A stretch of 64,000 bases of DNA from assembly GCA_036936605.1 (NCBI GenBank), contig JAUPFV010000005.1:228127770-228191769 (forward strand), given 5' to 3'. Under the pieces are notes generated by a model, which ran no database searches, was not told where the DNA came from, and saw nothing but the letters and a program-made list of their open reading frames with translations. This document shows, in pieces, positions 36,340-50,084 of the stretch; the first letter of the stretch is position 1; the number at the start of each line of letters is the position of its first letter. The DNA is from Limnanthes douglasii subsp. nivea (Eukaryota > Streptophyta > Magnoliopsida > Brassicales > Limnanthaceae). Position numbers and translations under genes: made by a program.

Positions 36340-37560
36340 TGAAGAACAGAGATATAATATCTAATATTTAATATTATCACGAATGAGACGATTCTGATTA
36401 TGAAAAAGTTGTTTATCCCCTTATTTATCATCACAAGTCAATTGTGGAGGAGCCTTTGTTGGTTGATCTTATCTCATAATTTGATCATGTTGATGCTTAT
36501 GATAATTCCTCATTGGCGGTCATTTCTTCTTATGTTACTAGGGCACCAAAAGTAACATAATTTAATTCTTTATTAGAAGAAGTTGAATGTTGTTCATTAC
36601 CTTTGTGAATACTTTCACCCTCCTGAGTATAACAAAAAACAAATATAGTGGGTAATTCGAAGAGATGTGAAAATTTGATTCCCCCAAAATGGGAAAAACC
36701 CTTTAGATACTAAAGAGAATGAAATAGTCTTATTTACTTATATTATTGATAAATTTGATAGATTTTAAATTTGAAAAGAAATGTATAATTTATTTATTGT
36801 AACCATTATGTGTCCAAGCCAGTTAGTTTCAAGCGATTGGAGCATATTGATGTCCATCATTATTCTTTCTTTAAAGTTATACGGTCGATCCATCTTAAGT
36901 AATCTCCTCGCTCTAAATAGTATTAAGGGTCTAAATGGTAATCTTTTCTATTAATTTGTCATAGATGATAATGTAGAGATCTTAGATGATCTCCCATCTG
37001 TAGCAAAGTGTGGAAGACTAGATTCTTCTATGTATCAGGCTTATGAGAGACATGGGCTAAATTGGGTACTCCTTATTGTTCTCGTATCTGGCATTCGAAA
37101 TGTAATCATTTAACTTTGTTTCTCTTATGTATTGTTATTATTTTATTCTTAATTTTTTATTTGTATTAATCTTGCATTACTAGACGTTGACTTGAAATAT
37201 TTGAGTGAATTATGCAAAAAAGAAATATGTTAGGATTGTTAAAGCAATATCATGTTACTAGTATTTTTACAAGTCTTTGCTTGTCCCTAAGAAATTTATC
37301 AAAGGCGGTATTTGGAAAAGAAAACAAAAATAATTTAATCGATTCTCCTAAATCGAAGAAATTAAAATTTTAATATGGTGTGCCCATTTCTATGGGTGAT
37401 GCACCATTTTATTTTATGAATTTGAGTGATGGTTTCGAATATGTTGATCTTGTTGATAAATTAGTTGTACCTATATAACCAATGATGTCGACTGAAATAA
37501 ATGTGAGTGTTGATGCTTTTAAGAATAGTTATGTAAAATGGAAGTTCAGCCAAAATATGT
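36340..37560 (+). pseudogene. Old relic of the antisense extra ORF (aORF)
   Basis: Translating the plus strand across frameshifts at about 36640-37090 gives matches in the right order to aORF exon 1: NGKNPLD with NEIVLFTYIIDKF, then MCPSQLVSSDWSILM, then VWKTRFFYVSG. These correspond to the E1 segments PETPMDCKLSEIVFYTELF, LCPSQLSPNAWFTLM and SWKTQFLFISG. The region then passes directly into minus-strand RT at about 37.6 kb, so the integrase and RNase H part of that element appears to be deleted. Confidence 0.6.
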
Positions 37561-37569
37561 TAATGGTGT

Positions 37570-40280
37570 AGGTGTTTATGTCGATGTGGCATATAACTCT
37601 ATTTTTTGTAATTTATGTGATGTTGATCTCATGGATGTTATTGAAAATGTTCATTCATAAACTCATACTAGTGTATTTACTAAGCATGTTTATCAGATCG
37701 TCCATATGTTACTCATCTTTCTTGCTCGGAACTAATATATCATCTTTATATACTTGTATATTTCGGCTGAATTAATTGGTAAACATATTTTTTTAAAGTT
37801 GATGATATGTTGATTCTGCATTTTTAAGCCGAAGGGCATTACTTTGTAACAGTGAAAACCTCATTTTGTTATGAATGAGGTATGGTTATGATCATATTTT
37901 TGTATTCGGATTGGTCATACCCAAAACAGGTTTCCATGAAAGATAACTTTTTTATTTTTTATGTAGCATCCACCAGCTGATCTATCTTTGGAAAAAATGA
38001 TATTTAGGGTTGTTCTTGTTGAAATCTGTAAATTCCACGCACATTCTCTACTTGTCATTCTTATTTTAAACTGTAACCGGGTTGGTTGCCACAAAATATA
38101 TTTTTCTTCTCGTATATTCCCTCACGTAGTTAGCTTGTCTATATTTTGAATAATTTATTCTATCTTCTCTTGTGAATATGATCGTATTTTTTGCTTTATA
38201 GATCGAAAATTATTATTGATTGATAGTTTATTATATATTACTTTAGCTGGAACTCCTATAACATCTTCGACATTCTAAGAAAATAAAATGATATTATTCA
38301 TCAATTAAATTAATTTGTACCTTAATTATGTTGGGATGCCTTTGACGAGTCGCAATGTTTTTTCTCCTTCCATTATTACAACATGTATTTTTTTCATAAT
38401 CACTATCAAGTGGGGGTGGGGAGGGTCTTCTTTGAGGTCATTCATGACAAAAGCCATTTATGATTGTTATAACTCTTACTTTTATGTGCCACCCTCCCTG
38501 TATGTTTTATGGTTATCTCTGATTACTCTTACTTTTTCATTGATAGGGTATTTAAAAAATTAGTAAACAATAGAAACCACATCGTGCATTTGATCCAACC
38601 AAAATATTCCAATGATTACATTGTATAAAGAATGAACATCTATAACTATAAACAAACATCGTACCTTTTTATGAGTTTTTACCTGCAGAGAGCCACATCC
38701 ATGTTTAGTTCTCCTAGTACTTGTGCATATGCTCATATAAATCCCATTATAATTCTTTGTGAAATGGATTAACCTAAAACACTTCTTATTTTTTAATATG
38801 TAACTTTATACAAGATATTAGCGTAGGTCCTTGTGTCAATCATTACTCACTTGACCTTTACTCCAGAAAACTCCACATTGATTAATATTGCATCGTTTTG
38901 AGGTCCTAACACTCCCCTTAAATCCTTGTTAGAAAAAAAATATTATGAATGGGTTCATATACAATGGTGGTGAGGTTTGGCCATATTGTTGGATATCTGA
39001 ATCTCCAATGTATAGTTTTTCTCGAATCCTTAGTTATTTTAAAAATGGATATCTTTTGGCGATAACACACACAATATGTCTATTCGAGTCATAATCCAAA
39101 TATTGTTTTTCTTCTTTCATACAGATTTTATTATTTTTTAGAGTTATTGGTTCTTATGTTCAATTCTATTTTGGTCATTCATTTCTTAACGATTTGCCTC
39201 GATCATTGTCAGCTCCTCTTAATTCTTCATTTTTATTCTTTTTATACAAAAAAATAGCTTGCCTTCATCTACAAGATTCTAGACTTGATCATGTAGAGTC
39301 AATAATAATGGCATATATCGCTATGAAATTTACAATAACTTACCTATATATTTGATATGTTGTGATAATTGTTTCTCCTTCGATATTTGAGTGTATTTTG
39401 GTTTTGTTGTAGATTATCCTCATATTCTCAGTTAATTCTGTGTAAAGGCCTTTGGGCGGACGCTTGGGTTTTTAACTACTGCGGTGATTATCCTTATATC
39501 TTCTCTCATGGATTTTTTTGTAATGATTTGATTAAGATGATCCATCATGGTTATTATTATTGATGGATTACTCGTGTGATTTAGAGTTAACTTGTGCCAT
39601 AGTATGTGATTTGTTGTTTCTTGTGTTGTTTTTTGGGTACATCTACGGAGTGATAATATATCATTCAAGCCTTATTTTAATTTATTCTAATCTGGTGTAA
39701 CGCCCACTTGAGCTAATAAGTTGCTGAAAATAACGATATTTTTCTTCACAATGGAATATGCCAATGGTCTTGGAAAGATTTCATGCTTGTATGCAACAAT
39801 TGCTACTAATCATAATATTTTTGCATCTCATGATTATACAAACCTTTGATTATATTATTTCAAACTTTATTTTGGTATTTGTTTCTAATAGATTATATAG
39901 TCACCATTTATCTTCATCAATTTTGATGATATAAAAATATTTTAGAATATTTTATGTAGCATTGAATCTTGTAATTCAATATGTTATGAGGTTATTGGAC
40001 CATATTAAGGCATGTTCTCTCAACGAGATGACGAATGTTCTACACTTCATGATATCGTTTGTCCATGGGTATCTTAGTATCTTTCTTTTAAACTGCTCAA
40101 CATGACGATCCAGATCTGTCTTACCATTTAATTTATCTATCTCATGATTGTTGAATTTTGACAATAAATTCACACATAAGACATTTAATGAGAGATGAGA
40201 TTCATTATGTAAATTATCATCATCAATGTCACTGAAATTATTTATTTTATAAGAGTATCCCATGCAAGGAACCACCTCCT
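37570..40280 (-). pseudogene. Old Ty3/gypsy relic: RT, protease and gag
   Basis: The plus-strand AAGCCGAAGGGCATTACTTT at about 37833 encodes, in reverse, the YKVMPFGL segment of RT. Fragments equivalent to IDQLVDS and the NPV..KN..WRMCVDF block lie at 37960-38100. The VIIGIFWLDQMHDV-like protease-side segment is at about 38570-38630, and a VMIDTRTYANIL-like protease active-site relic at about 38840. Gag is at 40275-39976 (DKLNGKTDLDRHVEQFK, EHALIWSNNL). All are multiply broken. This is the probable partner of the aORF relic to its left. Confidence 0.72.
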
Positions 40281-41149
40281 TGATGGGCCAAAGGCCTAGT
40301 ATTTTTTTTGAAAATTATGTGGAAATCGATTAAGATAATGTCTCAACCTCTCAGAGCATGATAAGGGTTCGACTGGCCATGAGGGTATGGACCTGGTGGG
40401 TTTTGTTGGTCGTGAATATTGAAGGTGGTATATATTGGTTGTTATTCATTTTCGTTGAAGCTTGTGCAAACCCATGAGGTATAATTGAGTGAGCATGTAG
40501 TACCGTTGCATTTTGATACTACGCTGAGGATGCTTGATATTGTTGATAATTTGGACGAGTGCATGGTTGAACCACGAGTGATTAAAAAATTAGAAGGTTC
40601 CTTTGTTGGATCATTGAGGCCTATTGTATACTAAGAAAAACTCTCATCTGGACCGCAAGAAATTGTTGATGATTCTAGTTTGTTTCTAACTGCGACAAAG
40701 GTGCATGTTATTCTTTATTTTTTTGGGAGGCATTCACTGTCAGATTTATTCTCTCTTTATGAATGATTTCCTCGGGTGGTTGATTTTTTTGGCAGTTCCT
40801 TCCATACCATCAGTTGTTTATGTATTTTGACGTATAAGTCATGCTCCGTTTATTTCGGCTATGTCGGTGATGACGATGTTTCCCGCTTCTGTTAGTAAAC
40901 CTATGACTACAATGATCATTAACAATATATAATTTGTGTTGGAAAGAAGTGTTGAATCTGTTGGTGTTGGTGATGTTATTGAAATGGTTTCTTAATATAG
41001 AATTGTTTTTCTCTCCATCCTTTTCTTCAACATAGTCTTTAAGGTGTATGATCTTTAATTTTACCTTCAGTTAGTGAGCGACATTCATCATTTCTTATAA
41101 TACTCTTACATGTTCTTCCTTTAGTTCTCGGGCTAAGCGTAAGTCGACC

Positions 41150-41246
41150 ATATTGATGGATGAAATGTTTTCTTGCTCTGCATTTTTACTTCTTCACCAA
41201 CATCGTCTATATTGATAGATGAAATGTTTTCTTGCTCTGCATTTTT
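41150..41246. repeat. 38-bp direct repeat, 59 bp apart
   Basis: ATATTGATGGATGAAATG with its extension TTTTCTTGCTCTGCATTTTT occurs at 41150 and 41209 with one mismatch. Confidence 0.85.
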
Positions 41247-41399
41247 TATGAATCGATATATTTTTTTGGTTTTGTTTTTTAGTGAAATATTCATGAATAC
41301 CAATTGTTCCCATAAACGTGGCCAATTTGGAGAGTATTTAGCTCAGATGAATTCTGATCATCCGAAATCTAAAATTAATAACAAAGTTTAACACATACA

Positions 41400-42482
41400 A
41401 AAAGCGTTTCATGATAACCATAATCAAAAAAATAATGCTTTGATCGTTGTATTGTACCCTATCCATGGACACACAAAATATCTCATGAATGAAATGATAA
41501 TATAATTTATCTATTGTTAATAAAATTCTACCTTTATATTTAAAAATATAACAATTTATTAGTAACAATTTATTGGTAATTATAAATATTTATTATTTAT
41601 TTTTTTTAGCAGGACAAATGCTCTTTTGGTTCCTTAATAGACATTAACTTTGAAAAATCAATTTAAATAAACATAAATCATGATTCAGTTCAGTTGATTA
41701 TCGACAAATCCATTTACACTTTAGTTGGATTTGAAATTTATTTTTATTATCTCAAATGTTGACTTGGTTGTCTACACAATATTAATAAGGATACTAATAG
41801 TATAAATCAATTATACAAATTTCTTTTAATGTTTAAATTAATCATTTTTGACCGTATGTTAATTAAAATTTTCATACTATAAATAATGTTTGTAATATTT
41901 TTAACCAAATCCTTTAATTTTAAGTTAGTTTATAGTAATAAATGATTTTTTAAATATACTTTTTTCAAAATTCATCTAGTTTTTCCAAAGACATCCGTGA
42001 CTTTACTACACTCTAAGAAAAGTCTGACATTTATAATCCAAAAAGAAAATTGCCATAATTACCTGAATTTATCTTTGCTGTTAACATAAGTTAAATATGG
42101 AAACTGAAAAAGATTCTCAGCATGTGAACTTTAGGGTGTGTTTTATTACCATCAAAGCTAAACAAATTGATTTTTGCTGTCTTTCGGTAGCTGGGAGCTT
42201 TGAATCCTGTCGTAAATGTAAAAAGTATATCCGGTTTCTAGTTTACTAAATATGTTTGTATTTTTAAGTTAAAATTGTTATTTAACCTGAAATATTATTT
42301 TTTCCTATCATTTTGATTGATTCATAATTGATATTACTTTTTAATTTAAAAAAAAAACTCATAATCTAATATTTTGGAATTCAAATTATAATCTACATAT
42401 TAAAAATTAAATTAAAAACCACAATTCCTTTTAAATGAAATAATCAATAATAAAATCGAACTAGTTTTTTATTAAAACTTAA

Positions 42483-42533
<51 letters not shown>

Positions 42534-44119
42534 ATGCCTCGTGAACCATTCAAATTGAACAAAAAAAATAAAAAAAATGGGTTTTTTTTTATTTTTATAA
42601 ATGTTGGTAGGATGTTTCATCATTTGTGACTATATCAACTCATTGGGTGGTTATTGATTGACATGTTTATCCACCAACGTGGATGTAACGGTCAACATTG
42701 AATGGTATGTTTGGATTTATAGGTATTTATGTCACTCAATGTCGATCATATGTGTCGACATTTGATGGAAAAACATGTCTGTTGACGCATTTGGCCGATA
42801 TTGGGTTACATGCTTGATACAAATTTTCAACAAATGGCAACATAGTGTGTCTATATTAGTTGTCATTTATTTGTGATCTAAATTTTGCAATAAAGTTTAT
42901 GACTTAAGTTATCTTCTCGATGGTAACTTTTGTAGGTAATTGAAGGCAAAATACAACCAAAAATTTATGAAGGTGTTTCACATGTATTTACAACTTTTAC
43001 ACATTAGACTAAACACGAGCGGGAAGGATTGATAGAATACATAAGCAGAGTATGTGATGCGTGATAGCTAAGATTTTTTACAACCACGAGCATGAGAGAA
43101 ATCCAAACAGTATAGGAAAGAACCTTACAAAATAAAGATGTGGGTGACAAAAAAACTGATTGTCCTTTTAGACTTAATGTTTATCTCATTATATGTGAAT
43201 TATGTACTCTAAAAGTTATATACATAAATATATTCAAGATGCTTCTCCATTTATGATTCTATTCATTTTTAATCTAATAGATATGAAATTAGATAATCAG
43301 TGTGGCTTTATGGCTATAACTCTCTATTTTCCCGAAAGTCATGATACGTGACGATAGTACATAAAAAATAAATAAAGAACTAAAGAGGCTCAAATTATTC
43401 GATATAATTGTCCGCTTGAAGAATTGGATGTAGCTACCCGATATTTATTTTATCATTGGAAACGTGTTTAAATATATTATGTGTACATTTTCTCTTCGTG
43501 GCTCTTCAAATTTTTTATCTGTAAAATGTATTTTCTCCCCTCGCAAAAAAGAGGTTTACATTGCTTACCTGAATGTGAATCATTCCCTTAACGTAATTTT
43601 TTTTAATTTTAATTGTTTAATACCTTTATAACAAGATTCTGTTTTATAATACTATTCATATTCAATTAACATGTGATGATTCACCTAAGTGCACTGCTAC
43701 CACTCGTTCATATTGGATAAAAATAATTTCATGCATAATTGAATTTTGGTTGGATGAATCCATTATTCAATCGGATTGAAAAATATATGCAAATCAAAAT
43801 AGTAATTAACCAAGATCACTGAGTGACAAACCTTTCCAAACAAATAAAAACATGTACTTTATAATCTTATTTTGTTCTAACTTTATTTTGTTATAAATTT
43901 AAGTAATCTTTTAATTTATTTCTAAACTATATTTTTTTCCAATTAATGATATTATTTAGGTTTCAAACATTTACTTTAAACAATAAAATAACATCACAAA
44001 CGAACACGATAGATTCAGACATAATAAAAACTAAATAAAATAATAAAATAAGATAGTTTAAGAACATAAAAAAATCAAGTACGAAATATAAATAACACCA
44101 TACTTTGTAAAGAATTATA
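41400..44119. other. AT-rich intergenic DNA with long (TA)n
   Basis: No gene was recognised. A TA microsatellite of about 24 units lies at 42484-42531. Around 42630-42850 GC content rises slightly, and GTCGAC/GTCGAT words recur near TGTTGAC, possibly a decayed mobile element. I could not define its ends. Confidence 0.6.
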
Positions 44120-45300
44120 TCATTGTGTGTACTCTTCTAAAATGTAAGCATATTCCTTAATTTGTTCTAGTCTCTTGTTAATGAGGTTTATGACCACCTT
44201 ATTCAACATATGTTTTTTAACATAATCAATAATATGCAAAGATAACACATTGTACGTCTCTTTCCTGCCATCGTACGGCAGGTCGATAACCTGAAAATTT
44301 AGAATCATTTTTAACTATTCCAGCCGTTTTCAAATATTACAACAAGTCTAGTAACTCATAAACACACACATTAAGAATTTCTACGGTTAGGTCTATGCAT
44401 TGATTTATAAAAGAATAGAACAAATATTTAGGTTTTCATGTTGATAAAAGCTTAAAAAGAGCAAAAAGAAGAGCTAATAAATTATCTAAAATATATCACA
44501 AGTTAGAACACACACTTTGAAGTTATTGTAAGCAATAGTAATTTTAACATCACCATGGAGCTTTTGTAAGACCTTTTTACCGATATAGATCTTTAGGTTC
44601 TTATATTTCGAGACTAATTTTGGATAAAGACGACATATCCATTAGTTTAAAATCTTGAAACTTTATAGATATTAATAATGATTTGAGATTATTCCCAAAT
44701 CTCGATAAGTCAATCATCCTCTTCATTCCGTTCGCATGAAATTATTGTTAATTTCCTTACACTATTAAATTTTACTTGAATATCATCCAACAAATAACAA
44801 CAATCTAAAAAACTCTCAAACATTAGGTATCCATTTAATAATATAGTAAGTCTGTAATTAAAAGTGATTAGTTGTGTTGGTAAAACCTTAAGCGACGGCC
44901 AAGACCAAAAGACACTCGGAAGAATTACGAAACAAAATTTTATCGACTCAACATTTTCAAATGCTCTGAATGCATGGATATGTGTTTTAAATTAATATAT
45001 GCAAACTATAAAAAATATTAGAGTTACCTCCTTGATCGCATATTCTGATGCAAATTGAAACATTTGGGTATATTCAAATAAGCCAAAGATAATTAGTATT
45101 GTAGTAAAAATATGAAATTTTACGAGTTTTGGTATATCATAACAAGAAATGATACTCTCAGCCATATTCAAATTAAATTCATGAATATCATCTAAATATG
45201 AATACCGAGACAAACTTCTAAAGAGACCCCCACTATTAGAACAATATATTAGTTCTAACACTTTGCCTAATGGTGGGCAACAACATAAGGATGTGTATTA
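44120..45300 (-). pseudogene. Decayed F-box/FBD/LRR-type protein gene
   Basis: Minus-strand frames read HEFNLNMAESIISCYDIPKL at about 45170, WPSLKVLPTQLITFN and CYLLDDIQVKFNSVRKLTII at about 44890-44750, and LSKISLE then YIGKKVLQKLHGDVKIT at about 44640-44560. A last exon-like block after a TTTTCAG acceptor starts VIDLPYDGRKETYNVL (44290-44120). The order and the leucine-rich spacing recall plant F-box/FBD/LRR proteins of the At1g13570 type. An in-frame TAA lies at 44994-44992, with frameshifts near 44720 and 44610, so it is not functional. The F-box N-terminus was not found to the right of 45.3 kb. It is a host gene relic rather than transposon sequence. Confidence 0.5.
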
Positions 45301-47489
45301 GATTGGGCCCTGGTAACTCCTGATTTTTCCATACGAACTTTCATCATATTAAAATCAGTTTTGTATACACAAATATTCATCAAACTAAACTAAACAATCA
45401 ACTACATCATGAAGCTAAATAACCAACCCGCGTATAACAATCAACTAAAACTAAAATAGTGGATCGACATATAATGTCGATGCACCGTATCAACATTAGT
45501 AGCCATTTTTTTCTACTAGTATTGGCATGATGTATCGATATTATATCCCAATAAACGGCATATAATGTCAACACATCATGTTGACATTGGTAACAAAAAG
45601 CCATAACTATCTTAAAACTTCAAGCTTCAATGATAAAATTACGAGCTGTCGATATTATATTTTCTTTTCACATCACTCATACGTCGATATTCGATAAAAA
45701 TTATACTAGTTACTTCTAGTCTCTATTGGAGCTACTAGTTACTTCCCCTCCGATGACTTGCTTTCAGAAAATGAGACAAAAGAAACTTTTTTGAATAGAT
45801 ATATATGTGCTCAAAAAAAAATTCTTAACCAATGAATTACGGAAGTGAATGAGATTGTATCTTTATTTTTACAACACTCGACCCAAACTTTACTTAACTC
45901 GACCCAAAAATTTCTCAAAGACTCTCATGCCTTTTTTAGTCGGACCAACCGAAAATTTCTAAAAAACAAGTCTTTCAGCATCTTCAAAACAAGAAGCGGA
46001 AATACAAGGATGAAATGAAAAATGCAGTGATTATACCTTGATCATTTTTTTACCTTGTTTCTGAATATTGTGACTTTTCTTGTGTCTCAAGAACATTTTC
46101 AAATACAGTATGGATTTCTAGCTCATAGTTTTGCTACATATGATACACCATAAATCTTATGGTGGTTTTTTTGTTAATGAAGATTTATGGTGGCTCATTT
46201 TGCTAATGATGGACATATTTATGATTGAAATCGAGTTGTTGATTCTTTTAGTTTTATAATTTTTTAAACTTTCAATCTACTGATCGTTGTATGATTTTTT
46301 TTATGTTTGTTTTATACTTGTTCTGTAAGATAAGGTTGACACCGCCTAATCGAATGGGTAAGTCAACATAAAAATTAAAATTAAATTGTGAAAAAAAAGT
46401 TAAATCATTGTAAAACATGAAAAAAAAAAAGATTTGTGAAATATGAAAATAAGGATAAATACAAAATGTGAAAAGAGTTAAACGTGAAATGTAAAATAAA
46501 AATTAGATAAATTGCGAAATTCGAAATGAGAGTTAAGTGCAAAAAAAAAAATCAAAATGTAAAATGTAAAATAAAGATTAAACGCAATTTTTTACGAAAT
46601 ATAAAATTAAAATTAAATGCGATTATAAAATAAAAGTTAAATAAACTGCGAATAAAAAATTAAATGCGTTAAAAAAATCATCGATATTTTTGCAGATGTT
46701 TTTTTGAATTACAATAAAAGATATGTAATTTTAAAATTTAAATACTAATATATTTTTTAAATACTAATTTATAATTAAAATATTAATTAGATATCTATTA
46801 ATAAACCACCATATATAAAAGTAATAAATGAATTTGAAACATCTAATCTAAAAAATCCATATAAAGATGATCTCAAGTATCTAGTTATAAACTTAAAAAA
46901 TTGGATTAACTTAAAACTGCATAATATAATAAAAAAAAAATATCATTATATGCCGAGGGGCCATGTTTGATATCATGTGGCTTTTCCAATATAATAAGAG
47001 CTTTCTTCTACTGTGGGCCAAAAAGCTTTGATTTCCTCTTTAGTTGATGATATATGTTAATGTCAACTTTATACACTAAAGGTTTTATAGACTTAAAGAA
47101 AAGACAAGCAATAACATTACCTTGGATTCTCTCTCTCTCTTTAATATGATGAAAGTTTCGCATCTACTCGTCCTCTTTTAAAGTTGGTTGCTTTAGTTGA
47201 AGAAGCTGACCTTGTAGCTAGAAAAGTAGGTCTTAGACGTTTTGGTGGGTTTTACATTTTATAAACAAATGGTTTGATACATGATCTTCATGATCAAAGA
47301 CACGAACCTTTCTATTCTTGGTGAGACATCAAAGAACAAGCATGATAATGTTTTAACTTAAAAAATGAAACATCTTAGATTACTAAGATGAAATGGCATT
47401 TCATTTCTGATGAATATTGCATATGACAGTATCAAAATTGTATATAATTTTTTGTTTACATAACTTTTAACAAAACTGGGATGGCGATG
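45301..47489. other. Intergenic DNA with two repeat families, no gene
   Basis: At 45465-45610 two diverged copies of a unit (GACATATAATGTCGATGCA and GGCATATAATGTCAACACA) stand about 90 bp apart. The first contains the CGACAT-ATA-ATGTCG palindrome. At 46376-46690 there is an A-rich degenerate tandem array of units like GTGAAATGTAAAATAAAAATTA. A (CT)n run lies at about 47130. No coding sequence is seen. Confidence 0.55.
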
Positions 47490-50084
47490 TTATCTTTTGC
47501 GACCTGAAACGGTCTTTTTGACGGCTCCAACAGAGACTAGAAATTGGTCGAGGGATGATAAGGTCCTCATGTCATCGGGCGGGAAGTTACTAGCAGCTCT
47601 TCCCATGAGTGATGTGAAAAGAAGGGATAGTGAAGGTGGTCTAGTTACGTAGCGTTCGCCCAGTTGATCATCAAGAAACGCAAATGCAGCAAGAAACTCT
47701 GATCTCCCTGCTTTGATTGGAGCTTCGAAATGAGCGGGGATTATTCTCTTGAATCCCCAGTCTCGTACGATACCATCAACCCAATCCCTCACCTGAGAAT
47801 ATTAGTTTTAGTGAAAATATGAACTCGTTTATTAAGACTTCTATTAATATGTTATTAGAAATATCAATGATATTTAAATTCTACCGTAAACTTACTTTTT
47901 CGGGAACTTTGGTGAAGACTAATGTCTTCACAATAGGAGATACAATCAACTTCTGGGACATCTGAGCAAAGGTGGCTTTTGGTTCCAACAGATTTGATGG
48001 TCCCAAAAACAGAATCTGGAGAACCATTCTTTCCCATCCTGTATGAAAAACAAGTCTCGGTGAGGGGTGGTAAAATCTTATCCTATCCCCGAAAGAACTG
48101 GGTAGGCACATGAATTTTGCTTCTGAAATCTGGGTTAAAACAGGCGAATCATCCAATTCAAAATCCATGTCGGATCCCGGTTTGGATATTCGTATAGAGC
48201 GGTGAGATTTAGATGATAAAAAGCGACCAATTCGGGTGGACATGAACAAAATAAAAATACTTCAAACATAGAAACTTAATTTATGACAGTTCAAAAAACA
48301 TGCTTAACCGGGTTCTGATTGGGACACACCATATGTGTCCAAACTCCAGGTCTGACATACTATATTTGCTACAAAGATTTGTTGCCACCCTTAGTCTCAA
48401 GTCTCAACCATCAATGTTGTGGTTTAACGAGGTTAGTAATCAGATGCAATATCTTATATCTTTGTTGCAGTGAAACCACCTGATCTCCCGGCTTGGGAAC
48501 AAATCAACAATCCTACTGTAGGACAGTAGTAGTAGGAATCTCGAGCATAAAGAATTACCCTTTTGACGGTTCATCATGTTATCAACAACGGGTTCGTTCG
48601 ATACTTCCTTCCCTTTGCTGAGAATTTTCACAGCCAAACCATTCTTAGCGGAGGCTAACAAGGACTCTTGGCCGATACACTGAGGTGCTTTTCTTGGGAC
48701 AAAAATTACAGCATCAGTGACAAGTAAAGTTCTCGAACGTTTATGATAAAAAGCTACTTCCACGTATGGTCCAATTCCTACAATACACCCAAAACAAGTT
48801 AGTTTTCCTTTGATATGAAATGCCTGTGAGATTTCGTCATAGTTCATGTTCATTTACCAACTTCTGGTGAGCTTAAAACTTTTTGCTCGATTTCGTCAGC
48901 CCATGGGGTTGATAAATCCTCGTTCTCCAACGTTTTAGCACGAAAAATCCCAAAAAATTCAAGAGGGAGATTCAAGGGCCAACTCCATTGCCTTGGTGCC
49001 ACCCATATCTGAGCCTTAGGAAACTTTCTCGAAAAAGGGCCGACAAAGATTTTGTGCTCGTAAGCAAATGTAGGCAATACTATATATTCTACCGGAGCCT
49101 CTAGTTCCTCGAGTAGCTGGTAAAATATAGGATCATTCGTCAAAGAAGCATCTCAAATCGTTTATAAGATACTGACTATAAACACATTTCAAACCAAAGA
49201 ATTCACTTCCGGTTTTCGCCACACGTCAAGAAATTCGTGGATTAAGATAATTAAGCCAAGAAAAAAACTAATTTACAGGAGAAAGACAGATATTTTCCGG
49301 TAGTTTGTTTCTTTCAGTTTCAGCCAAACATAAAAATTCTACAAAACCCTTTAGGTTTTTGACTTCTCTAAATCCACATTAACACAGAAAACCCAAAATT
49401 GAATGAGTATACAGAACCTGGATACACTCTTTGGTTGGAGCAATAGGAGCATGGACCCATAAACCTCCAGATTTGAGTTTGATGACTGTCATTCTAATGT
49501 TTACTGATACACTACTGAAACCTAACGCCTGCTCTTGTTCGAATAGCCATATGCATCCTTTCACGCCCTAATTCCAAAACATTATAGCTCAAGTCATACA
49601 GAAGAACTTCTTACAAGAAAACCAGAATCCTCATAGCTACAATATATATCAAAATACTGAAACCTCGACACAATAGATGACGATAGTGAAGAGACTCATT
49701 CATCACGAATCCGAAATAGATAAGCTCACTCTAAAAGATCCAGCATAACTTATGAAACATGATTGATTAATCTATGTAGAAAAAATACCTTACCTCTGTC
49801 CTAAAAGTGCGTCTGTTAAGAAAAGGACCAAGAGGGAAAGGAAACCCTGTAATGTTTACATAGAACCTCCCACTCTTGTCACTCTCACTTCTGGATATTG
49901 TCTTGCTATTCGATGAAGCTACCACCAAACCCAGAATTTGTTGTCTCGTTTTTCTTTTTGAGTTCAACTCTAAAGACAGGTTTTTTATAGGACCACCAAG
50001 AAAACTTGAGTTTGGGTCTTTTAAAGTGATTCGGTTTTGGAGAACTGAGGATTTTGGAGAAGAAACAGCAATTGCCGCCACCAT
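47490..50084 (-). CDS. DUF4336 family protein, six exons, plastid-targeted
   Basis: Exons (minus): 50084-49794, 49567-49418, 49116-48858, 48777-48559, 48038-47896 and 47792-47490. All junctions are GT-AG, and the frames join to a 454-residue protein. The N-terminus (MVAAIAVSSPKSSVLQNRIT) is Ser/Lys-rich and nearly lacks acidic residues, as in a chloroplast transit peptide. The body carries DUF4336 (PF14234) landmarks: IRMTVIKLKSGGLWVHAPIA, YIVLPTFAYEHK, VTDAVIFVPRKAP, ERMVLQILFLGPSNLLEP and RIIPAHFEAPI. The family occurs in plants, cyanobacteria and other bacteria, and its biochemical role is not established to my knowledge. Conserved His residues in YEHK and AHF would fit a metallo-hydrolase-like fold, but that is inference. 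The gene is intact. An upstream TATATATT at about 50308-50315 could be its TATA box. Confidence 0.88.

Noticed and set aside
37572..37775. Hydrophobic plus-strand ORF of 67 codons
   Set aside because: It overlaps the edge of decayed RT on the minus strand and shows no family features.
47881..48249. Longer minus-strand ORF giving the DUF4336 gene an extra N-terminal piece before exon 5
   Set aside because: A good acceptor (CATACAG) at 48039 joins exon 4 in frame to give a QKGWERM sequence typical of the family. The extra residues lie in the intron.
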